NCBI GenBank assembly: GCA_044355655.1
Contig: JBIKXS010000015.1
Location: forward strand, 1 to 64,000
From: UBA3064 sp023258775
GTDB taxonomy: Bacteria > Pseudomonadota > Gammaproteobacteria > Burkholderiales > Burkholderiaceae_E
Length of the DNA: 64,000 nucleotides
Reading direction: 5' to 3'
A program made the translations under genes and the position numbers. Below, in pieces: positions 46,413 to 56,910 of the stretch. Under the pieces are notes generated by a model. It saw nothing but the letters and a program-made list of their open reading frames with translations, made no database searches and was not told where the DNA came from. How positions within the stretch are numbered: the stretch's first letter is position 1; each line of letters begins with the position of its first letter.

Positions 46413-47681
46413 TCAAGTTAAACGTGATGCGATCGCTTCAATGAATTGTTGCGCCAGTTTTCCTTTTGTTGCGAGAGGCAGGGACTCTGAACCTCGCTCA
46501 TCAAGCAATAAGAGCTGGTTCAAATCCTGACCGAAGGTTTCATGCCCGATATTGGCTGCAAGCAGTGGAATGTTCTTTTTTTTGCGTTTTGCTTCACCAT
46601 GCTCGTGCAACATTTCACTTTCTGCCGCAAAACCAACGCAAAAGGGACGCGGGCTTCGAGCTGCAACGCTTGCCAAAATATCGGGATTCTCGACAAATCG
46701 CAGGCTGGGTGTGCTTTCGCTGTGTTGCTTTTTGATTTTTTGGCTGGCAATTTCGGCGGGTCGCCAGTCGGCAACGGCTGCAACCGAGATAAAAATAGCA
46801 TGTTTAACTTTATCGCTTGGCAACGAATCAATGGCTCGGTCAACAGCGAGCTTCATATCGTTTGCGCTAACAACATCGGTTCGTTGCACTTGCCAGGGAC
46901 TTGCCAGGCTTACTGGGCCCGCAATGAGTTGAACCAACGCGCCTGCCTGGCTCGCCGCTCGAGCAATCGCAAAGCCCATTTTCCCCGAACTTCGGTTGGT
47001 GATTCCTCTTACCGGGTCGATGGCCTCAAAGGTCGGTCCAGCAGTGATTAAACAATGACGGCCAGCGAGAAGCTTTGGGCTCAGCGCATGCTCAAGGGCT
47101 TGAAGTAGATCTTCAGGCTCGAGCATTCGCCCATCACCGGTTTCGCCACAGGCCTGGTCGCCTCGATCTGGCCCTAGAAAAATCGTACCGTCCTTTGCGA
47201 GCGTGGCAGCATTTCGTTGAGTCGCAGGATGAGACCACATCTCCTTATTCATCGCAGGCGCGATAAGCAATAAACAGCGGTCTCGAGGTCGCGCAAGGCA
47301 AAGTGTCGAGAGGAGATCGTTGCAAATGCCATGTGCCAGCCTTGCCATGACGTCAGCGGAAGCGGGCGCGATCATGATTGCATCGGCCCAGCGTCCTAAC
47401 TCGATATGGGCCATGCGGTTGCTGATCCGGTCATCCCAAAGGTCGGTGTAAACAGGCTCGCCGCTAAGGGCCTGAAAGGTCTCGGCACTCACGAACGCTC
47501 GCGCGGCCTCGGTCATCACAATTTTGATATTTGCCCCAGCTCGCATCAAATCTCTGACCAAGATACAGGTCTTATAGGCTGCGACCCCAGCACTTACCGC
47601 GATCAAGACACGCTTGCCATGGAGTCCCCATCGCGACTCAGCTAGGGGTTGACTGATCAGTTCTTTGCTGTTTTGCGCCAC
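46413..47681 (-). CDS. coaBC: Bifunctional phosphopantothenoylcysteine decarboxylase/phosphopantothenate-cysteine ligase
   Basis: Two steps of coenzyme A synthesis. The N-terminal CoaC flavoprotein domain has [19 protein letters not shown] with its active His, PAMNKEMW and [10 protein letters not shown]. The C-terminal CoaB domain begins around [18 protein letters not shown] with NRSSGKMG. The 422-residue protein starts at GTG 47681, giving a 25-bp overlap with lspA. The family is usually about 400-430 residues. Confidence 0.95.
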   Translation of the reverse strand: MAQNSKELISQPLAESRWGLHGKRVLIAVSAGVAAYKTCILVRDLMRAGANIKIVMTEAARAFVSAETFQALSGEPVYTDLWDDRISNRMAHIELGRWADAIMIAPASADVMARLAHGICNDLLSTLCLARPRDRCLLLIAPAMNKEMWSHPATQRNAATLAKDGTIFLGPDRGDQACGETGDGRMLEPEDLLQALEHALSPKLLAGRHCLITAGPTFEAIDPVRGITNRSSGKMGFAIARAASQAGALVQLIAGPVSLASPWQVQRTDVVSANDMKLAVDRAIDSLPSDKVKHAIFISVAAVADWRPAEIASQKIKKQHSESTPSLRFVENPDILASVAARSPRPFCVGFAAESEMLHEHGEAKRKKKNIPLLAANIGHETFGQDLNQLLLLDERGSESLPLATKGKLAQQFIEAIASRLT

Positions 47682-48157
47682 TGGATCAATTCCTCTAAGA
47701 GCAATAGGATCACCCCGAGGGTGATCGCTGAGTCAGCAATATTGAAGGCAGGAAAATAAAATTGCCAGGCTGCTCGGTAAACGAGAAAAAAATCGGTGAC
47801 CTGTCCCTCGATGGCACGGTCCAAGCCATTGCCCAATGCGCCGCTCCAGATGAAAGCGAGTGCCGCGCAGGCTAGTGGGCGGTCGATTCCTCTGAAAATC
47901 ATCCATGGCAGCACAAGCGCGGCTACAAGGGAAACCGCTGTGAAGAACCAACGCTGCCAGCCTGCTTGGTCCGCCAAAAAACTAAAGGCTGCGCCACGAT
48001 TAAACACCAGTGTCAAATCAAACCAACCCGGGATCACAGTCACGCGCTCGCCCGGAACGAGTTGCTCAAGCACCCACCACTTACTGGCCTGGTCGGCGCA
48101 GGCAAGCGCACAACCCAAGGCCAGCCAGCGCAAGAGTTGAACTTGCTGGGTCTTCAC
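47657..48157 (-). CDS. lspA: Lipoprotein signal peptidase (signal peptidase II)
   Basis: Inner-membrane aspartyl protease that cleaves prolipoproteins, 166 residues, four transmembrane helices. The two catalytic aspartates lie in GNGLDRAIEGQVTDFF and FNIADSAITLG. The first codon is GTG (48157). The upstream 36-bp repeat array ends just before it, so the repeat could affect its promoter or ribosome-binding site. coaBC follows with an overlap; ileS is upstream, the usual ileS-lspA order. Confidence 0.95.
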   Translation of the reverse strand: MKTQQVQLLRWLALGCALACADQASKWWVLEQLVPGERVTVIPGWFDLTLVFNRGAAFSFLADQAGWQRWFFTAVSLVAALVLPWMIFRGIDRPLACAALAFIWSGALGNGLDRAIEGQVTDFFLVYRAAWQFYFPAFNIADSAITLGVILLLLEELIQWRKTAKN

Positions 48158-48163
48158 AAAAGA

Positions 48164-48290
48164 CTCAGCGCCGTTCTAGCACTCAGCATCGATAGCGCGC
48201 TCGACTTCGATCGTAAGCTCAGCATCGATAGCGCGCTCGGCTCCGTTCTAGCACTCAGCATCGATAGCACGCTCGGCTCCGATCGCGAGT
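48164..48290 (+). repeat. 36-bp tandem repeat, about three copies, between ileS and lspA
   Basis: Units start at 48182, 48218 and 48254, each opening with CTCAGCATCGATAGC and continuing GCGCTCG or ACGCTCG; the second halves alternate between two variants (TTCGATCGTAAG and TCCGTTCTAGCA). A partial unit precedes 48182. The period of 36 keeps a frame open on both strands, producing shadow readings such as LSIDSALG. Confidence 0.92.
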
Positions 48291-48295
48291 TCATC

Positions 48296-51172
48296 TCAGG
48301 CAAAGCTTCGGGTTTCACCATGACCGTGTAAATTGCTATCACAGCGCTGGCAAAGTCCAGGATGTTGGTCAAGCGTACCAACGCTCGGATGGTAGTGCCA
48401 GCAGCGTTCGCATTTCCCATGTGGGCTGGTGACGACCTGCACGCTAATGCCCGCAGCATCCTGGCGGCTTAAGGTTACCGACGAGGTGATCATGACAAAT
48501 TTAAGATCGGTACCGAGCGAGTTGAGTGCATCGAACATCGCTTCTGAAGCGCTGATCTCGATGTCTGCTTGCAGTGAGGAACCAATCAACGATTGGCTGC
48601 GCTGATGCTCAAGCGCTTTCATCACCTCGCTGCGCGCCTGTCTGATATGTGACCACTTGGCAAGCAAGGCACTGGCATCGGGTATTTCTGGCAGTCCACC
48701 AAAGACTTGCGAAAAAATGGTTTCGCCACCCTCTTGCCATAAGCTTTCTGAAAACAAGGGCCATGCCTCCTCGGCGGTGAAGGAAAGAATCGGAGCCATG
48801 ACTTTGAGATAGCAACTGGTAATGTGCCAAAGTGCAGTTTGCGCTGATCTTCTGGCGAGTGATGATGCCGCACAGGTATAAAGTCTATCTTTGAGTATGT
48901 CCAGATAAAAAGCGCCCAAGTCTTCTGAGGCGAAATGTTGCAGACCACTCACAACCGGGTGAAACTCAAATTCGTTTAAATGTTCTTGTATCTGGAGCAA
49001 CCATTGCTGCGTAAACGCAATCGACCAGCGATCGATTTCGAGCATGTCCTTGATCGGAACGGCATCGCTACTTGGATTGAAGTCCGAGAGATTGGCTAAT
49101 AAAAAGCGCAAGGTATTTCTGATGCGCCGATAGGATTCAACCACCCGTTTTAGAATTTCATCCGAAAGCGACAATTCGCCCGAATAGTCGGTACTTGCAA
49201 CCCATAAGCGCAAGATCTCTGCACCCAGGCTATCCGATACTTTCTGTGGAACGATGACATTGCCCAAGGACTTGGACATTTTTCGTCCCTGACCATCGAC
49301 AACAAAGCCGTGGGTCAGCAAGGCCTTGTAGGGGGCCTGCTGATTGAGCATGCAAGAGGTGAGTAGCGATGAATGAAACCAGCCCCGGTGCTGATCGGAA
49401 CCCTCAAGATACATGTCAGCAGGAAAGGCCGATTCGTCGAGATGCGAGCCTCTTAATACCGTCTGATGGGTTGTGCCTGAATCAAACCAGACATCGAGCG
49501 TATCGGGATTTTTGGTGTAATGTTTAGCATCATCACCAAGCAGTTCAGCGGGGTCGAGTCGCTGCCAAGCCTCAATGCCTTCGTTTTCAATACGTTTGGC
49601 GACGGCTTCAAGAAGATTTGCTGTATTGGGGTGAAGCGCGCCGGTGTCTCGGTGAAGGAAAAAAGCCATCGGCACGCCCCAGTTACGCTGGCGCGATAAG
49701 GTCCAATCGGGTCGGTTGGCGATCATGCCGTGTAGCCTGGCCTTACCCCAACTTGGATAAAAAGCAGTCGCCTCAATCGCCCGAAGTGCTGTCTGGCGCA
49801 AGCTCTCGCCACCTCGATGTGGCATGTTGTCCATCGAGGCGAACCATTGCGAAGAGGCGCGATAAATCACGGGTGTTTTGTGTCGCCAGCAATGCATGTA
49901 ACTATGTTTAAAACGTTCAACTTTAAATAGTGAACCTTGAGAGTCGATCAATTCAACAATTTTTGGGTTGGCTTTCCAAATTGAGAGTCCGCCGATGCTT
50001 TCGCCCAAGGCGCAGCGGTCCTCGCCAAATCCGTTCTGGTTTTCAAAATTATCGACATAAGTTCCATCACCGCGCACTAATTGCAGCATATCTTCATCAC
50101 GCATGCCATAGCGTTTGCACGATTCAAAGTCTTCAACACCATAGGCAGGCGAGGAGTGAACAAGCCCTGTACCAGTTTCAGTGGTGACGTATTCGCCAAG
50201 AAAAACCGGCGATAAGCGTCCTGCAAAGGGATGTCTGAAGGCAATGCCTTCAAGCGCTGCGCCTTTGCATTGAGCGATGCTTTTACCGCTCAGGCCCCAG
50301 CGCTCAAGGCAATATGCCACCCGCTCACTTGCCAATACCAATGAGCCCGCTCGAGCTTCGTCTTCGATCTGAACCAAATCATAGTCAAGCTCGGGATGAA
50401 GGTTTAAGGCCTGGTTGGCGGGCAGCGTCCAGGGGGTTGTGGTCCAGATCACTGCATAGCAACTACCAAGGGGAAGTGCACTGAGGCCAAAAGCTTTGGC
50501 TAGTTTTTCTGGTTCTGCTGCGGGAAATCCCACATCAACTGCTAAATCCTCTTTGTCAGCGTATTCAACTTCGGCTTCGGCGAGCGCCGATCCGCAGTCA
50601 AAACACCAGTTCACGGGCTTTAAGCCTCGATATAAAAAGCCAAGTTCGAGCATCTTGCCTAGCGCTCTTAACTCGTCAGCTTCGTTTGCCGCATTCATGG
50701 TGGTGTAGGGCTTTTCCCAGGCACCGAGCACACCAAGCCTAATGAAATCTTTCTTCTGCCGTTCGATTTGTTCGCTGGCATAGGCGCGCGATTTAGACTG
50801 AACCTCATCGGCTGCCAGTCGTTTGCCAAATTGCTTTTCGATTTGAATTTCGATGGGCATGCCGTGGCAATCCCATCCGGGTACATAGCGCGCATCAAAG
50901 CCTGCCATCTGCCGGCTTTTCACGATCATGTCCTTCAAGATCTTGTTGACCGCATGGCCGATATGAATATCGCCATTGGCATAGGGCGGCCCATCATGCA
51001 AAACCCAGATGGGACGGCCTTTGGACTGCACCCTTAAGCGCTGGTAAATTCCTTTGTCCTGCCAGGACTTCACCCATAGCGGCTCGCGCTTGGCGAGGTC
51101 GCCGCGCATGGGGAAGGGCGTATCGGGCAGGTTCAGGGTTTTTCGGTAGGCGCTCTCAGCGTTGTTCGACAT
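48296..51172 (-). CDS. ileS: Isoleucyl-tRNA synthetase
   Basis: Class I synthetase of 958 residues. HIGH ([11 protein letters not shown]) and KMSKS (KMSKSLGN) signatures are intact, the editing domain lies between them, and the C-terminal zinc-finger [12 protein letters not shown] plus CQRCDSN is present. The stop is at 48296 and the start overlaps the ribF 3' end by 17 bp, so ribF-ileS-lspA are probably cotranscribed. Confidence 0.97.
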   Translation of the reverse strand: MSNNAESAYRKTLNLPDTPFPMRGDLAKREPLWVKSWQDKGIYQRLRVQSKGRPIWVLHDGPPYANGDIHIGHAVNKILKDMIVKSRQMAGFDARYVPGWDCHGMPIEIQIEKQFGKRLAADEVQSKSRAYASEQIERQKKDFIRLGVLGAWEKPYTTMNAANEADELRALGKMLELGFLYRGLKPVNWCFDCGSALAEAEVEYADKEDLAVDVGFPAAEPEKLAKAFGLSALPLGSCYAVIWTTTPWTLPANQALNLHPELDYDLVQIEDEARAGSLVLASERVAYCLERWGLSGKSIAQCKGAALEGIAFRHPFAGRLSPVFLGEYVTTETGTGLVHSSPAYGVEDFESCKRYGMRDEDMLQLVRGDGTYVDNFENQNGFGEDRCALGESIGGLSIWKANPKIVELIDSQGSLFKVERFKHSYMHCWRHKTPVIYRASSQWFASMDNMPHRGGESLRQTALRAIEATAFYPSWGKARLHGMIANRPDWTLSRQRNWGVPMAFFLHRDTGALHPNTANLLEAVAKRIENEGIEAWQRLDPAELLGDDAKHYTKNPDTLDVWFDSGTTHQTVLRGSHLDESAFPADMYLEGSDQHRGWFHSSLLTSCMLNQQAPYKALLTHGFVVDGQGRKMSKSLGNVIVPQKVSDSLGAEILRLWVASTDYSGELSLSDEILKRVVESYRRIRNTLRFLLANLSDFNPSSDAVPIKDMLEIDRWSIAFTQQWLLQIQEHLNEFEFHPVVSGLQHFASEDLGAFYLDILKDRLYTCAASSLARRSAQTALWHITSCYLKVMAPILSFTAEEAWPLFSESLWQEGGETIFSQVFGGLPEIPDASALLAKWSHIRQARSEVMKALEHQRSQSLIGSSLQADIEISASEAMFDALNSLGTDLKFVMITSSVTLSRQDAAGISVQVVTSPHGKCERCWHYHPSVGTLDQHPGLCQRCDSNLHGHGETRSFA

Positions 51173-52136
51173 AAATCGAGCCTTCTTGGCATGTGGTGAA
51201 ATAAGCCCGCGCGGCCGAACAGTCTCTGTCGATCTGCGCTTTTAAAGCGTCAAGGCTTGAATAATTGGCTTCGTCGCGGAGTTTTTTGAGGAAAGTTACC
51301 TTGACCAAGCGGCCGTAGGCTTGACCTGACCAGTCAAGCACGTGGACTTCCAGCAAATAGCGACCAGCCTGCTCCACCGCAGGGCGGGTGCCCAAGCTGG
51401 CAACCGCTGGCAGCCAGCTTTGCTTATCGTCTCCGAGGCCGCAAATCCGAACCACGAAAATGCCTTGAAGCGGCGATTGCCTGTCGTCGATACGCAGGTT
51501 TAGGGTGGGGAAACCGAGTTCGCGTCCCAATTTTCTGCCGTGGATCACATGGCCGGACATCGCATAGTCGCGTCCTAGCAAGGTCTTCACTTGGTCAAAG
51601 CGTCCCAGGGCTAGCGCCTCTCGCACTTGAGAGCTAGATACCCTTTGCGCTTCATGAAGGACGCTTTGCATCGACTCAACGGTGAATCCGTGCCTACGCC
51701 CGGCATGCTCGAGCATTTGAAAATCACCCCGACGCTTGGCGCCAAAGCGAAAATCGTCACCAATCACCACATGCTTGACGCCGATCGCTCGAACAAGATA
51801 TTGCTCAATGAACTGCTCGGCGGCGCATTCGGCCAGGCTGCGATCGAAGCGCAGTGCAAACAACTGGTCGATGCCGCAGGCCGCAATAGCTTCCCATTGA
51901 TCGCGTCGACTACATATTCTTGCAGGAACCGGGCTCGTTGCGTCCGCAAAGTATTGTTTGGGATGCGGCCAAAAGGTCATAAGGCTCGCGAGCATTTGAT
52001 CCTGATGCGCGCGCGCCGAAACGGCTGCAAGCAGGGCGCGATGGCCACGATGCACGCCATCGAAATTTCCGATGGTCAAGGCGGTTGCTGGAGGGGCTTG
52101 TTTGCCGCGCTCGGTCGGCCTACGAATGATTTGCAT
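51156..52136 (-). CDS. ribF: Bifunctional riboflavin kinase/FAD synthetase
   Basis: Makes FMN and FAD. The N-terminal adenylyltransferase domain has [18 protein letters not shown] and ISSS-type SSSQVREAL; the C-terminal kinase domain has [17 protein letters not shown] and TLNLRID. The 326-residue length is typical. First gene of the ribF-ileS-lspA-coaBC-dut group on the minus strand; it is divergent from purN. Confidence 0.96.
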   Translation of the reverse strand: MQIIRRPTERGKQAPPATALTIGNFDGVHRGHRALLAAVSARAHQDQMLASLMTFWPHPKQYFADATSPVPARICSRRDQWEAIAACGIDQLFALRFDRSLAECAAEQFIEQYLVRAIGVKHVVIGDDFRFGAKRRGDFQMLEHAGRRHGFTVESMQSVLHEAQRVSSSQVREALALGRFDQVKTLLGRDYAMSGHVIHGRKLGRELGFPTLNLRIDDRQSPLQGIFVVRICGLGDDKQSWLPAVASLGTRPAVEQAGRYLLEVHVLDWSGQAYGRLVKVTFLKKLRDEANYSSLDALKAQIDRDCSAARAYFTTCQEGSIYVEQR

Positions 52137-52224
52137 AAGCGCCCATTATAAAACCCAGCGCCGCTCCGAGCCTTGATAGCCGGTTTGAGACTGTTACCAT
52201 CCTCGCTTTCCTAGGGTGTTATCC

Positions 52225-52887
52225 ATGAAACGCATCGTCGTGCTTATTTCCGGGCGGGGCTCAAATTTGCTTGCCTTGCACAAGCGCCTTTGCGAACCAG
52301 GGAAAGACCAAAACAGCCTTGCGACGATTATCGCGGTGATCAGCAACAAGCCAGAGGCTCAAGGTCTCGCCTGGGCTCAAACACACGGTATTGCGACTCG
52401 TGCGCTCGATCATCGGCAGTACCCAAGCCGGGAACACTTCGATCAGGCTTTGGCAAGCGAGGTGGATGATTTTGGCCCGGATCTTGTGGTGCTAGCGGGT
52501 TTTATGCGGGTTTTGGGTGCTGGCTTCGTTCAACGATTCGAAGGACGATTAATCAATATTCATCCATCCCTGCTTCCAGCCTTTCCAGGCTTGAATACCC
52601 ATCAACGAGCACTTGAGGCTGGGGTCTGTCTGCATGGCGCAACGGTACACTTTGTCAATGAGGCGCTCGATGGCGGACCGATCATTGCCCAGGCCTTTGT
52701 ACCGGTACAGCGCACTGACAATGAAGTTAGTCTCGCCGAGCGGGTCTTGAGCGAGGAACATCGCCTTTTGCCTCAGGTCGTCGCTGATTTTTGTCGTGGT
52801 CTGATTTCGCTTGACCCTCAAGGCAAGCTTGAATGCAGTCCCGAGGCCACGCGTTTATTGTTCCCCCTAACTTCTGGTGCAGCTTGA
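52225..52887 (+). CDS. purN: Phosphoribosylglycinamide formyltransferase
   Basis: Third step of purine synthesis, transferring a formyl group to GAR. The 220-residue protein begins MKRIVVLISGRGSNLLAL; the catalytic segment NIHPSLLPAF with later GATVHFV and GGPIIAQ holds the Asn-His-Asp triad. The ATG at 52225 is preceded by AGGGTG; a GTG three codons earlier is less likely. The stop overlaps the start of the rRNA methyltransferase gene (TTGA). Confidence 0.94.
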   Translation: MKRIVVLISGRGSNLLALHKRLCEPGKDQNSLATIIAVISNKPEAQGLAWAQTHGIATRALDHRQYPSREHFDQALASEVDDFGPDLVVLAGFMRVLGAGFVQRFEGRLINIHPSLLPAFPGLNTHQRALEAGVCLHGATVHFVNEALDGGPIIAQAFVPVQRTDNEVSLAERVLSEEHRLLPQVVADFCRGLISLDPQGKLECSPEATRLLFPLTSGAA

Positions 52888-54140
52888 GTCTCCGTCATCA
52901 ACTTTATAAGATCTTCGAAGCGCTTGCTCATTTTGAAGCGCCTGCCGACGCAGTCTTGCGTGGTCACTTCCGTGCAAATCCACAGCTTGGGCGCTCGCAG
53001 CGTCACCAGATCGCCGAAGCCTGCTATTACATGTTGCGTCATCGCAGGCGGCTCAATCAGCAGCCTTTTAGCACCCCAACGAAGGATTGGCCCCAGGATT
53101 TAAAGTGGAACAACCGTGCAAGTCTGGTAGCGAAGACCCTCTACGAAATGAGCAATGGCACTGAGGATCTTTCGCACCTGCCGGTGCCGCTGCGCTACTC
53201 GCTACCAGAATGGTTATATGAGCGGCTAAGCGCGCAGGCTATCGACGAGGGTCTCTTCCAGGCCTTGCTCGAACCTGCTGCCCTGGACCTTCGGGTGGCA
53301 AGTTGGCATCCAAAGCAGCAAAGCATCAGCCGTGAGCGCTTGATCGAGGCATTAGCCGAGGAGGCGATCCTGGCTCACCCTCACCCAAAGGTGGCGGGGG
53401 CCCTAAGGCTTGAGGGTAAGCCCGCACTCGAAAAGTCCGCAAGCTTTGCAAAAGGTTTTCTCGAAGTGCAAGACGTCGCGAGTCAGGCTGTGGCCGCGTT
53501 ACTCGCACCGAGAAGAAATCAAACGATCGTGGACTTTTGCGCAGGCGCCGGGGGAAAGACGCTTGCACTTGCAATCGCGATGCGAAACACAGGACAGGTC
53601 TATGCCTGTGACAACAATAGTGCCCGATTGGCAAGACTTAAACCTCGTCTACAACGCGCGGGTTTGAGCAATGTTCAACCTTTTGCGATTGATAGTGAAG
53701 CTGATCCGAAGTTGTCGAGGCTCGAGTCCAAAGCTGATGCAGTGCTTGTCGATTCACCCTGTAGCGGTTTTGGCACACTTCGACGCAACCCCGATTTGAA
53801 GTGGCGTTTTAAATCTGATGATTTAGATCGATTAGTCGTGCAGCAGGCATCCATCCTCAAGGCAGCAAGCCGACTTGTTCGCCCCGGGGGCTGGCTGGTC
53901 TATGCGACTTGTAGTTTTTTACGGGAGGAAAACCAGGACCAGGTACTTGCATTTCTTGAGCAATCGCCGGCTTTTGAACTTGAGTCACCGATGCAGGTCT
54001 TGGAAGCGCAAGGCATCAGTCTCGGTCGCGAACGCTCGCTTGAGGGGTCGGACAAGCACTACGGCATGGTCTGGCAAACCGATCCGCTACGCGATAATTG
54101 TGATGGGTTTTTTGCAGCAAGGATGAGACGTCGCGCATAG
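52884..54140 (+). CDS. RsmB-like rRNA (cytosine-C5) methyltransferase
   Basis: A SAM-dependent RNA m5C methyltransferase of 418 residues. Motif I is DFCAGAGGKTLALA; the catalytic Cys lies in ATCSFLREEN and the second Cys in DSPCSGFGTLRR. An N-terminal NusB-like region (residues 1-150) is present. The start is the TTG at 52884, which overlaps the purN stop; no ATG is available before the conserved N-terminus (QLYKIFEALAHFEAPAD). The target rRNA position is not decided by sequence. Confidence 0.88.
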   Translation: MSLRHQLYKIFEALAHFEAPADAVLRGHFRANPQLGRSQRHQIAEACYYMLRHRRRLNQQPFSTPTKDWPQDLKWNNRASLVAKTLYEMSNGTEDLSHLPVPLRYSLPEWLYERLSAQAIDEGLFQALLEPAALDLRVASWHPKQQSISRERLIEALAEEAILAHPHPKVAGALRLEGKPALEKSASFAKGFLEVQDVASQAVAALLAPRRNQTIVDFCAGAGGKTLALAIAMRNTGQVYACDNNSARLARLKPRLQRAGLSNVQPFAIDSEADPKLSRLESKADAVLVDSPCSGFGTLRRNPDLKWRFKSDDLDRLVVQQASILKAASRLVRPGGWLVYATCSFLREENQDQVLAFLEQSPAFELESPMQVLEAQGISLGRERSLEGSDKHYGMVWQTDPLRDNCDGFFAARMRRRA

Positions 54141-54203
54141 TGCTTTCCCTTGCCGGCACAAATGAGCCTACAATGGATATGGGATCCAGAATGCTAGGGA
54201 GGC

Positions 54204-55355
54204 ATGATCTTGATTCAAACAACAGAACAGGCTGCTGTACAACTGGCAGGCGATAGTCTTTTGAGCCATCTTGGTGGCTTTGAAGCCTGGCTTAGGCCGT
54301 TGCTTCACTGGGTTGCCTACGGGTTTTCTGAAACAAGTCTAATTGGCTTGCTTGTCATTGCTTTGGTCACAACCCACATCACGATTGCTGCGGTCACGAT
54401 CTTCTTGCATCGTTGCCAGGCTCACCGTGCATTAGACCTTCATCCTCTTATTTCACATTTCTTTCGTTTCTGGCTTTGGTTAAACACGGGCATGGTGACA
54501 AAGGAGTGGGCGGCGATCCACCGCAAGCACCACGCTAAGTGCGAGACCGAAGAGGACCCGCATAGCCCTGTCACTCGAGGCCTTGAGACAGTCCTCTTTC
54601 GCGGGGTTGAGTTGTATCGCATCGAGGCACTCAATCAAGAGACTATGGAGCGTTACGGCCACGGCACCCCTGATGACTGGATCGAAAGAGTGCTCTATAC
54701 AGGACACTCATATCTCGGCGTTTATCTGTTGCTGGTCATTGATTTGTTCTTGTTTGGTGCCATGGGACTCGCCATGTTTGCAATTCAAACCGGCTGGATC
54801 CCATTTTTTGCAGCCGGTGTGATCAATGGGGTTGGGCATGCGAAGGGTTACCGAAACTTTGATTCGACCGATAAGAGCGCCAATCTCTCACCCTGGGGTA
54901 TCTTGATTGGCGGTGAGGAACTTCACAACAATCATCACACCTTCCCGGCATCTGCAAGGCTTAGCTACAAATGGTGGGAATTTGATATCGGGTGGATGTA
55001 TATTCAGATCATGGCTTTCTTCGGTCTGGCCAAGGTTCGTCGGGTCTCTCAGCGCCCGAAATTTCAATTGCCCTGCGAACAAATCGACAAACGTGCACTA
55101 CAGGCGGTAATTGCAAATCGCTATGACATGATGTCGGCCTACGCCCGTTCAATTCGCGAGGCCAAGCGTGCCAAAGCTGAAGATGCATTACACACCCTTA
55201 CCAGCATGCGCAGCGAACTTGCAAGTCTCTGGGAGCGTTCTTCGCTCTCGGTAGAGCAATTGGTCCAGCAACTCGAAGACTGGTGCCGTCGTGCCGAGGC
55301 AAGTGGCGTATCAGCCCTGCAAGAACTCTCACTGCGCGCGAGAAGTTATGCCTAG
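54204..55355 (+). CDS. Membrane fatty-acid (acyl-CoA/acyl) desaturase
   Basis: Introduces a double bond into acyl chains, probably delta-9. Three His boxes coordinate the di-iron centre: HRCQAH, HRKHH and HNNHH. Hydrophobic segments around residues 38-60 and 175-215 anchor it in the inner membrane. The protein has 383 residues; the ATG follows AGGGAGGC. A helical, Arg/Glu-rich C-terminal tail of about 70 residues is unusual but not unique. The stop codon overlaps the next gene by 8 bp. Confidence 0.9.
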   Translation: MILIQTTEQAAVQLAGDSLLSHLGGFEAWLRPLLHWVAYGFSETSLIGLLVIALVTTHITIAAVTIFLHRCQAHRALDLHPLISHFFRFWLWLNTGMVTKEWAAIHRKHHAKCETEEDPHSPVTRGLETVLFRGVELYRIEALNQETMERYGHGTPDDWIERVLYTGHSYLGVYLLLVIDLFLFGAMGLAMFAIQTGWIPFFAAGVINGVGHAKGYRNFDSTDKSANLSPWGILIGGEELHNNHHTFPASARLSYKWWEFDIGWMYIQIMAFFGLAKVRRVSQRPKFQLPCEQIDKRALQAVIANRYDMMSAYARSIREAKRAKAEDALHTLTSMRSELASLWERSSLSVEQLVQQLEDWCRRAEASGVSALQELSLRARSYA

Positions 55356-55764
55356 TCAGGACCATGCTTCTCACGCTGGTGATGGCCATGCCTCTCATGA
55401 TGGTGATGGTCGTTCGCCGTTCAAGGCTGTCAATTTGCCTTTTTTTGCTGCGCTTGATCAAAGCCTTGCGGTGGCAGGTCAACTCAATCCCGAGGATATG
55501 GCTGCCCTGCGCGCCGCAGGCTTTGTGAGTGTGATTAATAATCGCCCGGACGGCGAGGATGGCCCAAACCAACCCACTTCGCGTCAAATGCAAGCGGCCG
55601 CAGAAAGTGCTGGGCTAAAGTATGTTCATCAACCGGTGGTTTCATCGCAGATGACAATGGATGATGCGCATCGTTTCCACGAGCATTTAAACGCTTTACC
55701 AAAACCGGTCTTGGCATTCTGCCGGACAGGGACGCGTTGTACGCGTCTTTATCAAGCCCAGTAA
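55348..55764 (+). CDS. TIGR01244-family sulfur transferase / DUF442 protein with His-rich N-terminus
   Basis: A 138-residue protein of the tyrosine-phosphatase-like fold found alone or fused to persulfide-dioxygenase-like proteins. The P-loop is FCRTGTRC, matching CxxxxxR; family members are proposed sulfurtransferases. The N-terminus carries a repeated HASHAGDGHASHDGDG stretch with 4 His residues, absent from most relatives. It overlaps the desaturase end by 8 bp and is followed by a strong terminator, so it ends that transcription unit. Link to the sulfide dehydrogenase in this window is only an inference. Confidence 0.83.
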   Translation: MPSQDHASHAGDGHASHDGDGRSPFKAVNLPFFAALDQSLAVAGQLNPEDMAALRAAGFVSVINNRPDGEDGPNQPTSRQMQAAAESAGLKYVHQPVVSSQMTMDDAHRFHEHLNALPKPVLAFCRTGTRCTRLYQAQ

Positions 55765-55789
55765 GCGCCCTTAAAGGACCTTGAAAACA

Positions 55790-55823
55790 AAAAGCCAGAA
55801 AACTTCGCGGTTTTCTGGCTTTT
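55790..55823. terminator. Bidirectional intrinsic terminator, 14-bp perfect stem
   Basis: AAAAGCCAGAAAAC, loop TTCGCG, GTTTTCTGGCTTTT. It sits between the convergent TIGR01244-type gene and rpmG and has A/T tails for both strands. Confidence 0.92.
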
Positions 55824-55869
55824 CTAGCTTTTTTGAACGAGTAAACTCATTGAGGCTTTCGCCAACGCA

Positions 55870-56025
55870 TCACTTGATCTTGGTTTCTTTATAGATCACG
55901 TGCTTGCGCGCGACCGGGTCGTACTTCTTGATTTCCATTTTACCGGGGGTATTACGCTTATTTTTGTCGGTCGTGTAGAAATGACCGGTGCCAGCTGTGG
56001 ACTCAAGTTTGATTTTTTCACGCAT
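55870..56025 (-). CDS. rpmG: 50S ribosomal protein L33
   Basis: A complete 51-residue gene from the ATG at 56025, opening [17 protein letters not shown] and ending YKETKIK. It contains no cysteine, so it is the zinc-free (C-minus) form usual in proteobacteria. The upstream leader holds TGAGGAGTT before the ATG. It follows rpmB by 31 bp in the usual rpmB-rpmG operon and is bounded by the terminator at 55790-55823. Confidence 0.96.
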   Translation of the reverse strand: MREKIKLESTAGTGHFYTTDKNKRNTPGKMEIKKYDPVARKHVIYKETKIK

Positions 56026-56056
56026 GGTTTAACTCCTCAATATCGAAATGCGAGCG

Positions 56057-56293
56057 CTAAACCGCTTCGCCGCGAGCGCGCATACCGCTAAGCACCACAT
56101 CAATGCCTTGCTTATCGATTAAGCGTAGGCCAGCCGACGAGATACGAAGACGAACCCAACGCTTTTCGGTCTCGACCCAGAAACGACGGTAGTGCAAATT
56201 AGGCAAAAAGCGCCGCTTGGTCTTGTTGTTTGCGTGGGACACATTATTGCCCACCATCGGGCCTTTTCCAGTTACCTGACATACACGAGCCAT
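56057..56293 (-). CDS. rpmB: 50S ribosomal protein L28
   Basis: A 78-residue ribosomal protein from the ATG at 56293. The family opening [20 protein letters not shown] is followed by [21 protein letters not shown] precedes the start at a fair distance. A longer reading upstream has no similarity to L28 and is rejected. It is first in the rpmB-rpmG operon. Confidence 0.96.
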   Translation of the reverse strand: MARVCQVTGKGPMVGNNVSHANNKTKRRFLPNLHYRRFWVETEKRWVRLRISSAGLRLIDKQGIDVVLSGMRARGEAV

Positions 56294-56437
56294 ATCAACC
56301 TCGGTTAATGCTTGAATTGCAAAGCCTTCGATTGTACTTCGCCAAAGCTGGCCTGGCAAGACTACGGAATCATCCGGCAGTGACTTGGTTGCAGAACATC
56401 AGCAATCAGTCTCAGGATGTACCGATAGCCCTAGCCG

Positions 56438-56761
56438 TCAAGCGATGTTTTTCTGCAGAAACTGCACGAGTTGTGACTTCGACACTGCGCCAACCTGCTG
56501 CGCAACCTGCTCACCTTGATTGAAAAGAATCAATGTGGGAATGCCGCGAATGCCATAGCGTTGTGCGATTTCGCCGTGCTCATCAACATTGAGCTTTGCC
56601 ACTTGCAGTTTGTCGGCCATGTCCTTGGCAACCTCATCAAGGATTGGGGCAATCATCTTGCAAGGGCCACACCACTCTGCCCAAAAATCCACGAGAACCG
56701 GGCCGCTGGCTTGCATGACTTCTTCATCAAAACTGCTGGCGCTTACGTGTTTAACGCTCAT
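56438..56761 (-). CDS. trxA: Thioredoxin
   Basis: A 107-residue disulfide reductant with the active site WCGPC (Cys31 and Cys34) and the cis-Pro segment [11 protein letters not shown]. The start is the ATG at 56761, with AAGGAG close upstream; an upstream in-frame extension runs into the SRP RNA side and is rejected. The gene is divergent from the SRP RNA gene and separated from rpmB by about 145 bp. Confidence 0.97.
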   Translation of the reverse strand: MSVKHVSASSFDEEVMQASGPVLVDFWAEWCGPCKMIAPILDEVAKDMADKLQVAKLNVDEHGEIAQRYGIRGIPTLILFNQGEQVAQQVGAVSKSQLVQFLQKNIA

Positions 56762-56910
56762 TTCGATTAACTCCTTCATGTCATTTCTCGCAATCATAGC
56801 CTGAAGCCTTTGTAAAGCCTTTTTCAGAAAAGGCCGCTCGGACTGTCTGAGTAACCGTTTGGCTAATTGGTCCAAACAGCTTGTGACGCCTGTGTTGTTA
56901 GAATGCGTTT

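Noticed and set aside
47966..48331. Plus-strand reading with LSIDSALG repeats
   Set aside because: Comes from the 36-bp repeat and lspA complement; no ribosome-binding site and no similarity.
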